Assembly: GCA_035048495.1 (NCBI GenBank)
Contig: CM068552.1
Span: forward strand, 10,703,501 to 10,767,500
Direction: 5' to 3'
DNA: 64,000 nucleotides
Origin: Euptelea pleiosperma
Lineage: Eukaryota > Streptophyta > Magnoliopsida > Ranunculales > Eupteleaceae
Shown here piece after piece: positions 41,011 through 53,266 of the stretch. The translations under genes and the position numbers were made by a program. A model generated the notes under the pieces. That model was not told the DNA's origin. It searched no databases and saw nothing but the letters and a program-made list of their open reading frames with translations. How positions within the stretch are numbered: the stretch's first letter is position 1; each line of letters opens with the position of its first letter.

Positions 41011-41329
41011 CATGGTTTTTAAAAATCACCGTTTAAACGGTAACGCCCCAAGCCCGTTTCCTTTAAACACGTTTTATCGTTTTTGAATAAAACGGCCGTT
41101 AAAATCGTTTAAACAGCTGTTTAATTCTGAAAAAAACGGCCTTTAAATCCATTAAATTCTATTTTCTTTTTTTTTTTAATTCAAATTTTGAAATTTGAAT
41201 TTCAACGCCATTTTTTCTGTTTTCTGTTAAAATCCGTTAAATTCCATGTTTTTTTTCATTTTTGGCCCTGGCCGTTTCAATCCGTTTTAACGTCCGTTTA
41301 ACCGTTAAAACGGCCTCCTTTAAACCTTG
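41011..41329. mobile_element. hAT-type MITE (CATGG family)
   Basis: The ends are CATGGTTTTTAAAAATC and CTTTAAACCTTG, with flanking 8-mers GTGCTGGT (41003-41010) and GTGCTAGT (41330-41337), one mismatch. The interior closely resembles the element at 12571 (GTTTAAACGGTAACGCCCC). Confidence 0.85.
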
Positions 41330-41465
41330 GTGCTAGTAATATTGTACAAGACTTGATGGAATGTGGGGTCCATGTTACTCCTTAGATTCTATAGTACATG
41401 CAGAGATGAGGGAGCCCCACACCCCAATAACCGTCAATCAGTAAATCAGATCCTAATCGAGTAAC

Positions 41466-41871
41466 GAGTTAAACTTGTGTCACAAGATGTTGTGACGGAA
41501 GCCTGTCACAGCGTTCAATTGGAGCCATGTGGCATACTATTAGAGGACGATGACCGTATGGATGTTTGGCCAGTCCCTCTGTGGATCGGTACACAAAAAA
41601 TCAGCCTAATTAGTGATTTCTAACCGATTCGATTGAAGTTATTCTCATGGGTAGATTTTAACGGTAAGAATTTGAGCATTATTGAGCGTTATTTGGGTGC
41701 AAAAATCCAAAGGTTGTAAATAACTAATCAGGCTGATTTTTGGTTTGTAGGTCTACCGAGGGACTGGTCAAACATCCATACGGTCATAATACTATGATCT
41801 TGTGCCACGTGACTTGTATTGAGTGCTGTGACCGTCTTCCGTCACAACATCTTGTGACACAAGTTTTACTC
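41466..41871. mobile_element. Mutator-type MITE, copy B
   Basis: The ends are GAGTTAAACTTGTGTCACAA and the inverted TTGTGACACAAGTTTTACTC, with an exact 9-bp duplication TCGAGTAAC (41457-41465 and 41872-41880). Same internal foldback as copies A and C. Confidence 0.92.
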
Positions 41872-42186
41872 TCGAGTAACATATGGGAATATTTCATCCT
41901 TGTCCTTGACAAGGTGTATACAGTGGTTCCCATCTTGTCTATTCCGACCATTATCAACAATAGTGGGTCTCGATCTCATCTAAGAAGATCTCTTACATCA
42001 TTATCCATCTTGATCCAGATGATCTCATATCTGTACAACTTCTTCCACTTTTATATTTTTCGATCTTCCTTCCAAGTTCCAAATGAACACAGGATTGAAA
42101 TTTTTACCTGGGGTTTTGGCCCATTTCGGTGTTAGGATATTTATGTAAATTTATGTTTAAATTATGAGTCTGCCTATCTAAAGCTA

Positions 42187-42474
42187 CACCCATCTCTTAC
42201 ATAATTCTTACATCCAGTGGTGGGCCCTACATAGAGATGATGCTGGACAATCTAAATGCACTGTGATTCGTCCATACTGTGGGGACCATCCTCACTAAAT
42301 CTATTTCAACATTCCTAAACCTCATGAAAAATTGATTTGAATTTGAAAGATCCAGACCAGAACTGATTTTTGGTGATGATGATCATTTGTCAATAATGTA
42401 TAATGTATGGTTGGATTGTCCAAAACATGATCTACATGGAGACCCCACCACCCAAAATGTAAGAAATGGGTGTG
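42187..42474. mobile_element. MITE with CACCCAT...ATGGGTG ends
   Basis: The left end CACCCATCTCTTACAT and the right end ATGTAAGAAATGGGTG are inverted, with further paired blocks (TGGGCCCTACATAGAGATGA and TGATCTACATGGAGACCCC; GGACAATC and GATTGTCC). The left half of a second copy lies at about 51655-51870. The flanks (AAGCTA and TTAGCTA) give only a partial target duplication. Confidence 0.65.
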
Positions 42475-45400
42475 TTAGCTAGAGAAATGAACGTTAGAAT
42501 CAGAATTTTAAGATCATATAGGCAACAATCAAAAGACTAGCTTTTACCCACCCAACTTTTAAGAGAGAGAGAGAGAAGTAATTGAGGGTCACATGGCAGC
42601 AGCAGCAGCGCTGGAAAGAGACCCGGCCATTAGCATTGTCACCTTCGTCATCATTCATGTCTTGAAACTGAAAACATGTCCTTCCACATCTCTTACTTCC
42701 CTTTCTGTCCGAAGCTAAAAACAACAAAAATACCATCAACGTCTCTCTTTACGTTTACGTTTACGTATTTACCCAGAAACCCCCATCATCGCTCACGTTA
42801 CACACACTGTCACACTCCATCATTCCTCCCTCACACACACTTACTTCCCCTCACCCACCATGCTAGTTGAAGGGGTAGAGAGGTGGTTCATCTTCAATGC
42901 TCCATTGGAACATCAAATAAGTTTTTCCTAATTATGATTACAGCTAGCACCACCACCCACCACAGTAAATTGATTAATTAATAAGGCTAGCTTTAATCTA
43001 TAATGAAGAGGAATTTCAATGATTACAGATGGTAAATGCGTCAAGAGTCAAGAGGGGCTGTTGTCAACACCTGCCAACTCCACGCGTGCCCTCCATCATC
43101 TCTCTCATACTAACTGTAACTAAAGAGGAGAATATTAAAGAGACGGGTTTACCAGGAGAGGAGAGATTGGATTCTGTTACTTTGAAGCGGAAGAGGTAGC
43201 TCGCAATCATGAAAAATGAGGATTTCCATGCATCGAGCAGTGGGAGGAACAGCAGTCCCACCTGTACCCTCAGGCGACTCCACAGAAAAGCTAAGTTACA
43301 CAAAAAAGAGGCGAAAAGAAAAGTCCATGAACTTTCTAATCGTTGGATACTTGGATTTGAATAGAATATTAAAGAAAAAGAAAGATTTAATTGGGTTGGT
43401 CCCGTTGGTGTGATGTAAACGTGATGCACACTTGGAATTCGGGAAGTTTTATGTGGTCCCCACTTATGAGATATCGCTCCTAGGCCAAATCCAGATGATC
43501 TTCTTAAGGTCCTATCTTATCTTTCAGACATCTTATCGTTTCTAAAGCATTCCAAAAGAAGGTAGGAAAATAATATTGAAGAAGACCTTCGTCTCTAGGA
43601 CAACGCCCTCCTTTGTGTGTGGTATAAAATTATAAATCTCAAGGACCATCTGCGGTAGGCGAACTTTGGTAAGGGTATCACGTCATATATGCCAAGGGAA
43701 GTGTTCAAAAACCTGCTGGAAAGTATTCAACACCTTCCCAATCTAAACACCATTCCTAATCTAAACAATTCTCCAATGGTGTTGAACACTTTCTTATGGT
43801 CATTTTCCTTATTTAGTAATGATCACATGGTCCGGGGTCCTTGGATGTTATCATGGTGCTTTATAGTGTTTTTTTGGTCATTGGGACCAAAATTGTACTT
43901 TGAGCTGTGTGTATCAGTTTTAAGTTTTAGTTAATCAAAAATTAAAGGAGGGGTGATCACGTTGTCTCTTATTAAAGTCCAATCGACTCTGTTAGGAAGA
44001 AATAACAATAAATAATCTAAATAACAAAGATGCAATCACCCACAACACAAAGATTTATGTAGTCTTTCTAGATTGAGGTATGTCCAGGTCCACACTGATC
44101 CCACTATGCTCTGAGGTAAAAAAAAAATACAATATCAACCAAGGTATAAATAACTGTAAGATGAAATTAGGATTTCTATATCTTTCTGTACAAAAAAGCC
44201 CTTAGGAAAAAAAGCAACTCTTCAACAAAAATTTTAGGGGTATCGATCAACCAAGGTATATATAATCTCACGACGAAACTAGAGTTTCTGTATCTCTATG
44301 TAAAAGTATGAAAAGGCCCTCACAGAAAAAAAAAAAAAACTCCTCACAGGCCCTTTCGGATGAGGGGTCCGCTGCCCCCCTATAACCCCCCAGCCAGCTC
44401 AACGTGAAGGTGAGCGAAGTTGGGCCACGTACAATACTCTAGCACCATCGCCCCTGGGAATCTAAAAAATCTTTTACAAAAATTTTATTTCCAATTTTTA
44501 ACCTTCTTTTAGTTTAGTGCCCTTGATTGTTCTTTTAATTCCCTTTTAAATATCCTTATTTTAGTTTCTATGCCCATCTCAATTTTTATTTTAGTTTAGT
44601 GCAGCCCCATCGTCCAATGATCCAATCACAAGTCTAAATGCTGTTAGAGAGTTGGCGTTACTAAGAAAAAGTCATGAGTACGAGTTACAAGAAGCTGATT
44701 ACTTTGAGTCTTTGGGGGTACGAAATTGAAGTGTGAAAACAAGCTCTTGTTGTGTTTGAATTGAAGAATTGATTGGGCGTGGTTGGCGGTAGATTTGAAT
44801 CAATAAATACATAAGTGTGAAATGAGTTTTAATAAAACCTGCAAAGAAACAGGTGGGGGGGTCTGGTGAGGGTTTTTATGAAGGGAAAGAAAGAATAAAA
44901 GGAGGCCAGGCGAGGAGCGTGGGGGAGTGGGCGTAATGAATGAGACTTATCAGTCGACAAACGGGAGGATTTCAGATGCCATCAACCCCCTCTCTCTCTC
45001 TCTCTCTATCTGTACTCCTTAAAAGTTTTCTTGTAACGTTTTCTTCAAGTTGTAAGAATTTATTTACCTAGTTTGCTGATTCACATCTTTGAAAAATCAA
45101 AAAGTTCTTTAATGAGTCAGTAGGGCCCAAGAGTTTGCCACATGGCACGTTTTAAAGAGGCCCCAGCAATTCTTTTGATTAAATGAGGGACTGTATCATA
45201 TAGCTTTAGGGTTATACGAAAGCTCTGTCTCTGTAGAGTCTAGAACTCGAACGAGTTGACCCAGTTGCTGCAAAGGAAAGTGGGTTTGACTATTCAACTT
45301 TACTACTTTTTACTCATTAGGCTTTATGATCAAGTGGTCAACCATAGTTTGAGGTTTGAAGTTTAAAAGTGGATGCTTAAGATCACACAGGTAGTAGTGG

Positions 45401-46120
45401 AACGTTAAAAGTGTCAAAGAAGGAGAGCATCCTATGATATCACAAAGTCCACATTGACTGTATCGCCCCGACACGGTGAGTTATCCAAATTAACGCACGA
45501 CGCTACCCGTTTATCACATTGGAAATATAAAATGAAACTTCCATATATATCAGCAAAGAGGATGATAATCCCACACCACACATCATGAACCTAACAAACA
45601 TCAGGATGTTGCCATGTGGGGGTATCAATCCAAAAGGTGGCCCACTGAATGAGTGATCCGGATTTCTAAGTCGGTGGGCCACATCCACGGTCTGGTGGAG
45701 TAAATGTAAACCTATTTTTGAGGAGTTATGAGTGATTTGGTAAACAAGAGGAAGCTTCCTTAATATACCCATTTCTTGCTTTCTTGAAGAAGAGAATATG
45801 AGTTGAGTGTGTTTGCGTGAGAAACGAGGGTAAGAAGGGATTAGTGGGTGAGGAAGGTAAGAAAGATTGATGGAGTCTTGCATCAGAAACGAGGATGGTG
45901 AGAGAGAGAGAGAGATGATGCGTCTCCAAAGAGAACAATCCCATCTGATTACTATCCGAATCTCTGAAATTTACCCATCTCTTTCTTTACTTATTAATTA
46001 TAGACTCCTCATCTCCCTTTCCTCCTCCTCCTCCTCCCTCTCATACTTCTCTCTGCACTTGCATGCGTGCACTCCTCTCTAGCTCTCTCTCTCTCTCATA
46101 TTAACTGCATCCATTGCATT
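42475..46120. other. No protein gene recognised; upstream region of MIR394
   Basis: Contains simple repeats (GA-rich at about 42546-42565, TC-rich at about 44987-45009, GA-rich at about 45898-45915) and no frame that I can assign. 45860-46120 is CT-rich, a common feature of plant core promoter regions, and leads into the TATA-like box at 46129. Confidence 0.45.
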
Positions 46121-46128
46121 TCTTCTCC

Positions 46129-46136
46129 TTAAATAG
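46129..46136 (+). promoter_or_regulatory. MIR394: Candidate TATA box of MIR394
   Basis: TTAAATAG lies about 159 bp upstream of the mature microRNA and is preceded by a long CT-rich tract. Position and composition fit a plant pol II core promoter; the assignment is inference. Confidence 0.4.
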
Positions 46137-46266
46137 AACCTCCACCTAGCCCCTTCCTTTCTATCTCTTTCTCTCTAATTATTTCTCTCTTATGTGTGTC
46201 TAACTGTGTATCAGCTGAAAAGAAGAGCAAGAAGAAGAGTGACCAATATTTCATTTGGGTTTACCA

Positions 46267-46413
46267 AAGGGTTTGTTACAGAGATTATTGGCATTCTGTC
46301 CACCTCCAACCAAAGGATCCATCATCATCCCTTGTTTTATCCTTTTTTTCCTTGTTAATGGAGGTGGGCATCCTGCCAACCAAGCTCTGTTGGAATCTCT
46401 TTGTTAAACCCTT
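46267..46413 (+). ncRNA. MIR394: microRNA precursor hairpin MIR394
   Basis: The 5' arm contains the conserved miR394 sequence TTGGCATTCTGTCCACCTCC at 46288-46307, exactly as in other angiosperms. The 3' arm contains the partner AGGTGGGCATCCTGCCAACC (about 46362-46381), pairing across the duplex with a small internal mismatch cluster. The stem extends outward: AAGGGTTTGTTACAGAGATT on the left pairs with AATCTCTTTGTTAAACCCTT on the right. The terminal loop is about 50 nt. miR394 represses the F-box gene LCR, acting in shoot meristem maintenance and leaf shape (known from Arabidopsis). A GT at 46476 and a CAG-ended segment at 46706-46763 suggest the primary transcript is spliced downstream (inference). 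No protein-coding frame overlaps convincingly. Confidence 0.95.
46288..46307 (+). ncRNA. MIR394: Mature miR394
   Basis: The 20-nt mature product TTGGCATTCTGTCCACCTCC lies on the 5' arm of the hairpin and begins with U, as expected for AGO1 loading. Confidence 0.93.
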
Positions 46414-46769
46414 GTGATGATGATCTTTTGCGTTTTCCATTTCATCTACTTTCTTCCATTCTCTTATAAACCCAGGTAAAAAAAGGTCGTAATTACTCAC
46501 TTGAATTAATCACTCATCTCTCTTTTCTTTACCACATAACTTTATGTTTGTGTTTCTTTGATGCCCTAAATGGGAACAACCCTTTAGGTTACTCTCTCCG
46601 TCATGAAATATCATGCAAGGGAGTTTTGGAATTTGGATACCTACTTATTTAGTATGATTCTATGTGGGTTTGTTTTGTTTTTCTTTCATACTTTCTCTTT
46701 TGCAGGTTTTAGATACATACTACCGCAATTTATCTGGGCTTTGGGGAAGGAGAAGCTACACAGGTGAGC

Positions 46770-47870
46770 AGACTTTTTCTATACCACTCTTTGTTGATTG
46801 TTTCTATTTGGTTGAACAGATCTGAGTCAAATATCTTTTGTAAGTTGTAACCCTCGTTTACATTTTTTTTTTTTTTGTGTTCCTCTCTGAGAGATGAGAA
46901 AATAAAAGGGTTTCTTATGTTGCAGTGTTCGTATTCTTCTAGGGTTTCTTTCTTTGGATAACAATTATAGGAGAGATAAAAATAAATAAAATATAATGAG
47001 TACTGTTTTAGTTAGAAGCCATGACGTCTCCATTTAAGGCTTGAGATCCTGATTTATTTCGAAAATCTTTTCACCAGCTGGACGTTGCTTCACTTGGAAT
47101 CCGAGGAGTAAGGTTCATGCAAGACTCACCTTACTTTATCTCGTCCGTATTTGCAACGGTAGAATGTACGTAGGTTTCGTGATTGAAGAGTCTGCATTTA
47201 TTTATTTTAATAGAGAACAAGAAGATACAGTGCGCACTAAGCACCATCTCTCTCTCTCTCTCTCTCTCTCTCTGGCCCTCGAAGAGGAAGTGATGTATTC
47301 ATTAAGAGATGCCTTGGCTCACCTTTTATATGGGGTTGAGCCCTTGTCCTTTTGGTTACAACTTGGGCTCCATTGTCTAACCATGTGGTTTGCAACCTTG
47401 AGGAAGCTTGGGCTTCATTATCTCAACTTGTGGAGTTTGAGCTCGTGACCTAATTGATGCCCTGTTCGATCAAATTCCCTTATTGGGTGGGTTTGTGTGT
47501 TTTTTCTTGGTGACATAAGTGGTTTGCCGAGTTAAGGTCATGGATTTCATGGGATCTATAATGTTCCATAGACCTTGGATCAGTGGGGACCATCTTTTTA
47601 ACCATGAGAGTCATGCTGTGTGGAGGTTGAATCCACAATATAATGGCTCCCATCATAATTAGATGATCTTGACGTTTAGATCCATTGGGGGTTGATATGC
47701 GAGCTCATTGTTTGGTGTAGGAATTTGTGAAGAATAGGACACTGTAATCCAGTGTGCGACATTGCAAGGCAAAGCTTGTGGAGTATCTCATGAAGTTCAA
47801 GATGGATTGGCTTTTGTTTTTTTGGGTATGGGATTTCAACCTCTTATGAGAATTTTCCCTGAAGGATGCA
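46770..47870. other. No gene recognised; CT microsatellite
   Basis: Includes a (CT)n run of about 28 bp at 47246-47273. The plus frame at 47164-47448 reads through this run and shows no domain; it is not called as a gene. Confidence 0.5.
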
Positions 47871-47877
47871 ATGGGGT

Positions 47878-48170
47878 GCACACTCTTACGGGTCCACTGA
47901 TCTATGAATGATTGGCCCACCCCAAGATGTACACCTACACTTGAAAAATCGGCCTGATTGGTGATCTGTTGCCATTGGATTCGAGTTTTTAATGGTATAA
48001 TTTCTAGCTGTTGGATTCAAGTAATTTTTTTTTTCGGAATCTAGGGTCGAAATGCCTTGATATCTCCCTACCAAGCTGATTTTTGGTGGTCCATCAAGGG
48101 TTGGGCCAATCCTTCATGGGTCAGCGCATGGGCCCTAAAAAGTGAAGTGCAGCTTTATGGGTCCCACAGG
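47878..48170. mobile_element. Diverged foldback MITE, Mutator-family-like
   Basis: Inverted blocks CCACTGATCTATGAATGATTGG and CCAATCCTTCATGGGTCAG, with the central GATTGGTGAT and CTGATTTTTGG, echo the Mutator-type MITEs. The ends are not resolvable. Confidence 0.45.
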
Positions 48171-48179
48171 CTATTGTAA

Positions 48180-50278
48180 GTGCCCCTAAGAAAAAAATTC
48201 AAAATTATCTCATTGTTCAACAATAGATATTGTCAATGTTGGTAGTAATTTAACATATGCTCTTATAAGATATAGCTTTAAATAGAATAGAATAGAATGG
48301 AAAGAAATAGGATTAATGTTGCTGATAGCTGAGATATGGTTGTATGATTCATATGGACAGTTTCTCAGAGAGTTTGAGTTTTGGGTGGCTTGGGTAACTT
48401 CTAGATCGATTAAGTAGTTATTCAATGCTTGGGAAGGGAAGTTTAGGGGAAAAAGATGTGGGCGTTAACACTAGTGGCAATTATTCAGGGCTTGTGGAGG
48501 GAGAGAAACTATAGAGTAAAAAAATATTACAGAATGAGTCACTCATTTTAGTGATTAAAGCGTTGCTTTATTATTGAGTTAGTTGTACGAGGGAAAGGTA
48601 TTTCCATTAAAGACATCGTTTTTAAGTGGGTTGAACCCTTATTAGCAATCATCCGATTAATTTGTGAATTTTATGTTTCTTTCAAGAAAAGTTTTATTCG
48701 TCTGAATATTTGAATAATTTAGAAAAATTTAGTTTTTTTCAAGCTCAAACAAATTGAATGTGTTTTTAAGAATTTTTAAAAAACAATGGGCCAGAACCGT
48801 TGTTTTGTTTAAAACAACAGGCCAGAGTTGTTGTTTATTCCTAGAAAAACAACGTTGAAAGTATGTTGTTTTTCTCTATCCCTCAGTTACTCTACCACTT
48901 AGGTAGAGATCTTAAGCGATCACCCCTCCTAAGTGCAATAGATGTCGTTAACCTAGGTCATGGGCCTTTTTTATCACCCATTGATCCCGTGAAGTTAAGT
49001 ATATTTTTCCCCCTTATATTCTAGTCCTATTTATACTCAAACTCCTTTAACCATCACTTCTTTCACTGATGTGAGATTAAAGTAGAAAAAACAAAAGTGT
49101 TTGAACCACATCTCTATGTTTTATTTAGCTAAAGATAAAAAGTAATTAGAACAAAACGTGTTTATTGGTTGACTCAACCTCAAGTAGTATATTGACTCCT
49201 TTTCAGCATGTTCTGAATTTTTAGTAACTATAATACATTGGACTATGATAGCTATATTATTAAATATATTGATTCTCTTTAAAAATATACCGAAATTTTG
49301 GTTTCCGAAATTTTAAAGTAGAACGTATAAAACACGTATAAATCGTATACTGCATATTTGCCGTTTAGTGAATTTTTGACCGAATATTTGACTGGATTTT
49401 TTAAACCCAATATCGAATAAAACTCGAATTTTTCCCGTATCGACTTTTTGCCGTATTACAAATTGGTAACAAGGGGTTGAACTTGTAAGCAGTGGGAGAG
49501 AGTAGTGAGGGGTGAAGAGGAAGTGTACGAGTTTTGTTGTTGATTTGCTTTTCTTTATATATGTTTTGGTGTTGGGTCGGGCTCGAGAGCATCCTCTTGG
49601 GAGTTGTGCTCTTGGGCCTCGATCCCGAGAATCCAATGATGGTTGTTGCTGCTAACAACCACCGTAGGATTCTCAAAATCCATGGCTGAGTATAGTTTTA
49701 ATATAATTTACCATCTGGCACCTTTGAGCTTGGATCTTACATTTAGTGGTGTTGTTTTCAACTTGGGCATTAATGGAATTGTCTATGAAAATGGGACACA
49801 CCAGGTAGAATCGCACAATGCTGGACGTTCTTGAAAGGAAACGACGTGATTAGCAATACACATTGCTTTGCGGAGATGCAAGTTATTTTTCATCCAAATT
49901 CTATCATCCAGTGGGGGGAAATGGCAATTTTGTTATCTATGGCAATTTTGTTATCTTAAGAAGGTTTTTATTGTAGTAATAACATTAATTATAGAAATTA
50001 GAATCACTCACCTTAGAGACATGTCAATTTTAGTAGTTTTTCTTATTTTACTTTTTTTTTTTTTTAATATTAAACAGGTTGTAAGCCAAAAGCCAAAGAT
50101 ATTTTTTTAGCAATAAGATTTTGTGATTTAGCTCATGTGAGAGTTCTTTGTTTAGTAGATTCCAAACCTTGAGATATCGACATTGCTCATATCATTTCAT
50201 TGATCCACGTTGCATAACGAAGTTCATTCGACAGATTTTCATAATCAATATTCAAATTTGATTAAATTATAGGATGTT

Positions 50279-50285
<7 letters not shown>
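48180..50285. other. No gene recognised
   Basis: AT-rich. A small palindromic block at 49610-49685 (CCGAGAATCC and GGATTCTC) resembles the foldback at 3512. (AT)n occurs at 50290-50311. No supported coding region. Confidence 0.45.
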
Positions 50286-50311
<26 letters not shown>

Positions 50312-50676
50312 GGGTTAGGATCGGGGGGACAACAATTTCATACAACATTTTTGGCATACCAACATAGAGATGAATCAATAGCTGATTTTTGGTGAGGATG
50401 ATCTCATCATAGAGATTACCCCTACAAAAACTCAGCACATTCTGACATTTCTAACCCCATCAAATGTGGATTTCAAGTTAACGATAAAAATAAACAGTCT
50501 ATAATTCTTCAACTTGTAAATCGATCTACGAATATCAGATTGATTTCAATTTTTGTGAAGATGATCTCCTCACTATAGAAACCATCCTCGCCAAAAATCA
50601 CCCCATTCCAAAACTTCTAATCTATACATTGGCCTGTGCCAATTTTTGTTGTCAAAAGTGTTGTATGAAATTGATA
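50312..50676. mobile_element. MITE flanked by AT repeats
   Basis: Inverted ends CAATTTCATACAAC (50328) and GTTGTATGAAATTG (about 50660-50673) sit between (AT)n tracts, so a TA target duplication is possible but not provable. A GGTTAGGATCGGGGGGACAA block precedes the left end and is shared with the remnant at 11340. Confidence 0.55.
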
Positions 50677-50807
50677 TATATATATATAGCGGATTGGATG
50701 TGTTAAAACCCAATTCTGATATCTGAAATTCTGAGTGTCAAAATTTAATTTTTTGAAGTTACTTTCATCACTAGAGCCATTAATTTCAACTTGGGTAGTT
50801 CTCGGAG

Positions 50808-50955
50808 AGAATTGTCAAGGCATTCTTGTGGCATAATAGTGGAGATGTCTTTGCGGATTGGCAGGTGTGTTCTTCTAAGGAGGATCTGTCAGGAGGGAAA
50901 AATTTTAAGATCATGAATGAGGTTTTGCTGAAAAAATACTGACTGGATATCTTGA
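50808..50955 (+). pseudogene. LINE fragment (RT thumb region)
   Basis: Translates across about 45 codons as IVKAFLWHNS, VFADWQVCSSKEDLSGGKNF, KIMNEVLLKKY, matching the FLWxxSxxxKxxHLVxWxxVCxPKxxGGLGI...LxxMNxALLxKW pattern of plant LINEs. Short and dead. Confidence 0.55.
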
Positions 50956-51017
50956 TGTTGGGAGTAGTAATGTTGACGGAGAATGGTACACTTCGGTCCT
51001 CTTTTCACTGTAGTTTG

Positions 51018-51315
51018 TGAGGGATGTAGAGCATCTTCAATTGGTCTCTATATCCAACATCAAATTTAAAGGCCCCCTCTATATCTCTATTCTTGACATC
51101 AAATATGGAGAGGAGGGAGATTATAAAGGGCCCCTCTATTATCTTATTTTTGTCATTTTCCTTCTGTAAACTTATTTTAAATATCGTTTTTGTCCTAAAA
51201 AAATTTCAAAATAACTCCCAACTTATTTTAAATTTCTTTTATGTCCTTTTGATAAAAGTGATCAAAATTTTAAATCAACCGGTTTAGAGGAGAATTCCCC
51301 CTTCAAATTTGAATA
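51018..51315. mobile_element. MITE fragment, GAGCATCTTCAATTGG type
   Basis: GAGCATCTTCAATTGGTCTC followed by CTATATCCAACATCAAATTT and ATTCTTGACATCAAATAT recurs several times in 60480-61000. It is one arm of the same repeat family. Confidence 0.5.
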
Positions 51316-51409
51316 AGGTGTTTTTTTTTTAAGGGATTGGTAGTTTATTGGGATGTGTAAAGTCTATTCAACTAAACTCAGATATGGGTATACGTGTTTT
51401 AGCTCCTAA

Positions 51410-51565
51410 TCACAATGATTTGTTTCCAGTTTGGTCCTTCTATTTGTCATTGGGCTCTCATTCACAATGATTTGTTTCCAGTTTGGTCCTTCTATTTGTC
51501 ATTGGGCTCTCATTCACAATGATTTGTTTCCAGTTTGGTCCTTCTATTTGTCATTGGGCTCTCAT
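51410..51565. repeat. 52-bp tandem repeat, three copies
   Basis: Three perfect or near-perfect copies of a 52-bp unit starting TCACAATGATTTGTTTCCAG and ending TTGGGCTCTCAT. The period is not a multiple of three, so the open frame crossing it (51431-51877) reads each copy in a different frame and is not a convincing gene. Confidence 0.9.
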
Positions 51566-51654
51566 TCGTGGTCTTCGTTCAGTATTTTGGGATCTAAGGT
51601 TCTTTCTAAGATTTTCAAATTACTCCCAACTATAAAAATATGGGATCGTCTAGA

Positions 51655-51870
51655 GACACCCATTTCTTACATCCGGTTCATACACACGGTGGTGGGGCCC
51701 ATATGGAGATCATGTTGGACAATCCAACTGCAAAGTGAGTTTCACATACTATGGTTACATTTCAACAGTCCCAACGTTATGAAAATTTGGTTTAATTTGA
51801 AAAATCCAGACTATATCCAATTAAACCATTATTTTAGGTCAATTTTTTACATGGCTAGCAATGTCGAAGT
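51655..51870. mobile_element. Partial copy of the CACCCAT MITE
   Basis: ACCCATTTCTTACATC, GGTGGGGCCCATATGGAGAT and TGTTGGACAATCC match the left arm of the MITE at 42187. The right arm is missing. Confidence 0.5.
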
Positions 51871-52059
51871 GAATTGACTTTTAGGGATGATCATCATCAT
51901 GGCAAGGAAATTGGGCACATTGTCAAACCATGCAAATTTGCAGTGTCTGTTTGATTGATTGATCTTCCGATACAATGGGCAATGGGAGATAAGATAATGG
52001 CAATTATTCTCGTATGTTGTAATTTGGTACGCCATCTATCAACATATTTATGTAAGAAA

Positions 52060-52400
52060 AAATACAACACGAATAGCATGATGAATTAACGCGGAAGATC
52101 ATGCTCTCTAGATCGTTCTCATACACAAACACATACTCATAATAAATCAAATAACTACATACCAGAACCCATGGAGAACCAACAATCCTGACTAAGCGAG
52201 ATTGCCAGTCGTTGAAGAATTGAAAAAATGAGTGGATGACGAATTCACCTCTTCTAAAACCCTAGATCACGATGGAAACTCTTCCTAGGACTGAAAAGTG
52301 TGAGACGTCCCTCTCCTTAAAATAGCTTATATATGAATCTCACTACCAATTTCCAATTTTTGTTTTCGGTTGCTTGTCTTGTACCCAAGTAAGTTAACTC
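52060..52400 (-). repeat. Possible solo LTR remnant
   Basis: On the minus strand, a TATA-like ATATATAAGC (about 52330) is followed by AACTCTTCC and TAGGGTTTTAGAAG-type leader sequence, as in plant LTRs. No ends, primer site or duplication are visible, so this is tentative. Confidence 0.3.
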
Positions 52401-52596
52401 AACCTCAGGTTTTATTAACCGTGGATTAAGTGGGGCCACACACAATATTACATTTGAGATTGTAAGAGATGATTACAGGCCCGTCAATAGCTCCAAAGTG
52501 ACAAAAACAATGAGACCAAATGTGAGACCATGGCAAGCAGAGACAGGGCAGGACTGAGCAAGGTCAGATTCTAGCTGGCCAGACCAAATGTGAGAC

Positions 52597-52790
52597 AAGG
52601 TTTAAAAAGGACTGCTATGACAGCATAACCAAGATGCATTACCATTATAACGGGTCAGGGTGTTCATTTTAGTGCAAAACATTATACTAAATAACGGTTA
52701 GCTGCCGTTACAACTGTTAAATGCATTTTACGTTAAGTACCAAATAAGGTGTTACCATTATAATGGTTATTATAACCGTTGTTTTAAAAA
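52597..52790. mobile_element. Truncated hAT-type MITE (CAAGG family)
   Basis: It starts CAAGGTTTAAAAAGG like the 28197 element and contains ATTACCATTATAACGGGTC and several AACGGTTA-like motifs. The other end and any target duplication are missing. Confidence 0.5.
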
Positions 52791-53266
52791 TGGGAAAAAC
52801 TATAAACTGTAAATCATTTTACTCGCAAAACAAATATGCTTTGGACTTTCAAAGGTTGTGTAGAAACAGATTTCAAATTTAGAGAGAATAGCATTAATCG
52901 AATCATGAACAATAATCCACACAGTTTATTGAATGCAATAGATCTGATCAGGTTGATCATTAGGTTAGTAGATATCATTGATTGGGTCAACAGATGGATC
53001 CATGCGTCATATGTCCAGTATGGACCCAGCGCCATTACACTGGTAAGAGAGTAATTTTCTGAGTAAGAACCCAGCTTTTGTAATAAAATAGACTAAGACA
53101 TAATCTTCTAATGCCTGCTGATGCTAGATAAACCCTGATCAAAACTTTAAATTGTGTCATTTCCATTTCTGAAGAAATATACAAGATCAAAACCACCGAC
53201 CTTAATTCTTAATAACCCTTTTCTCTCAGCCGAATCGCATTTGGTGGCGCTGACAGACATCTTAAA

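Noticed and set aside
43064..43429. 121-residue minus-strand frame
   Set aside because: No family resemblance, no paralog in the window and no splice-linked continuation.
47164..47448. 94-residue plus-strand frame spanning the (CT)n run
   Set aside because: The frame depends on the microsatellite and shows no domain.
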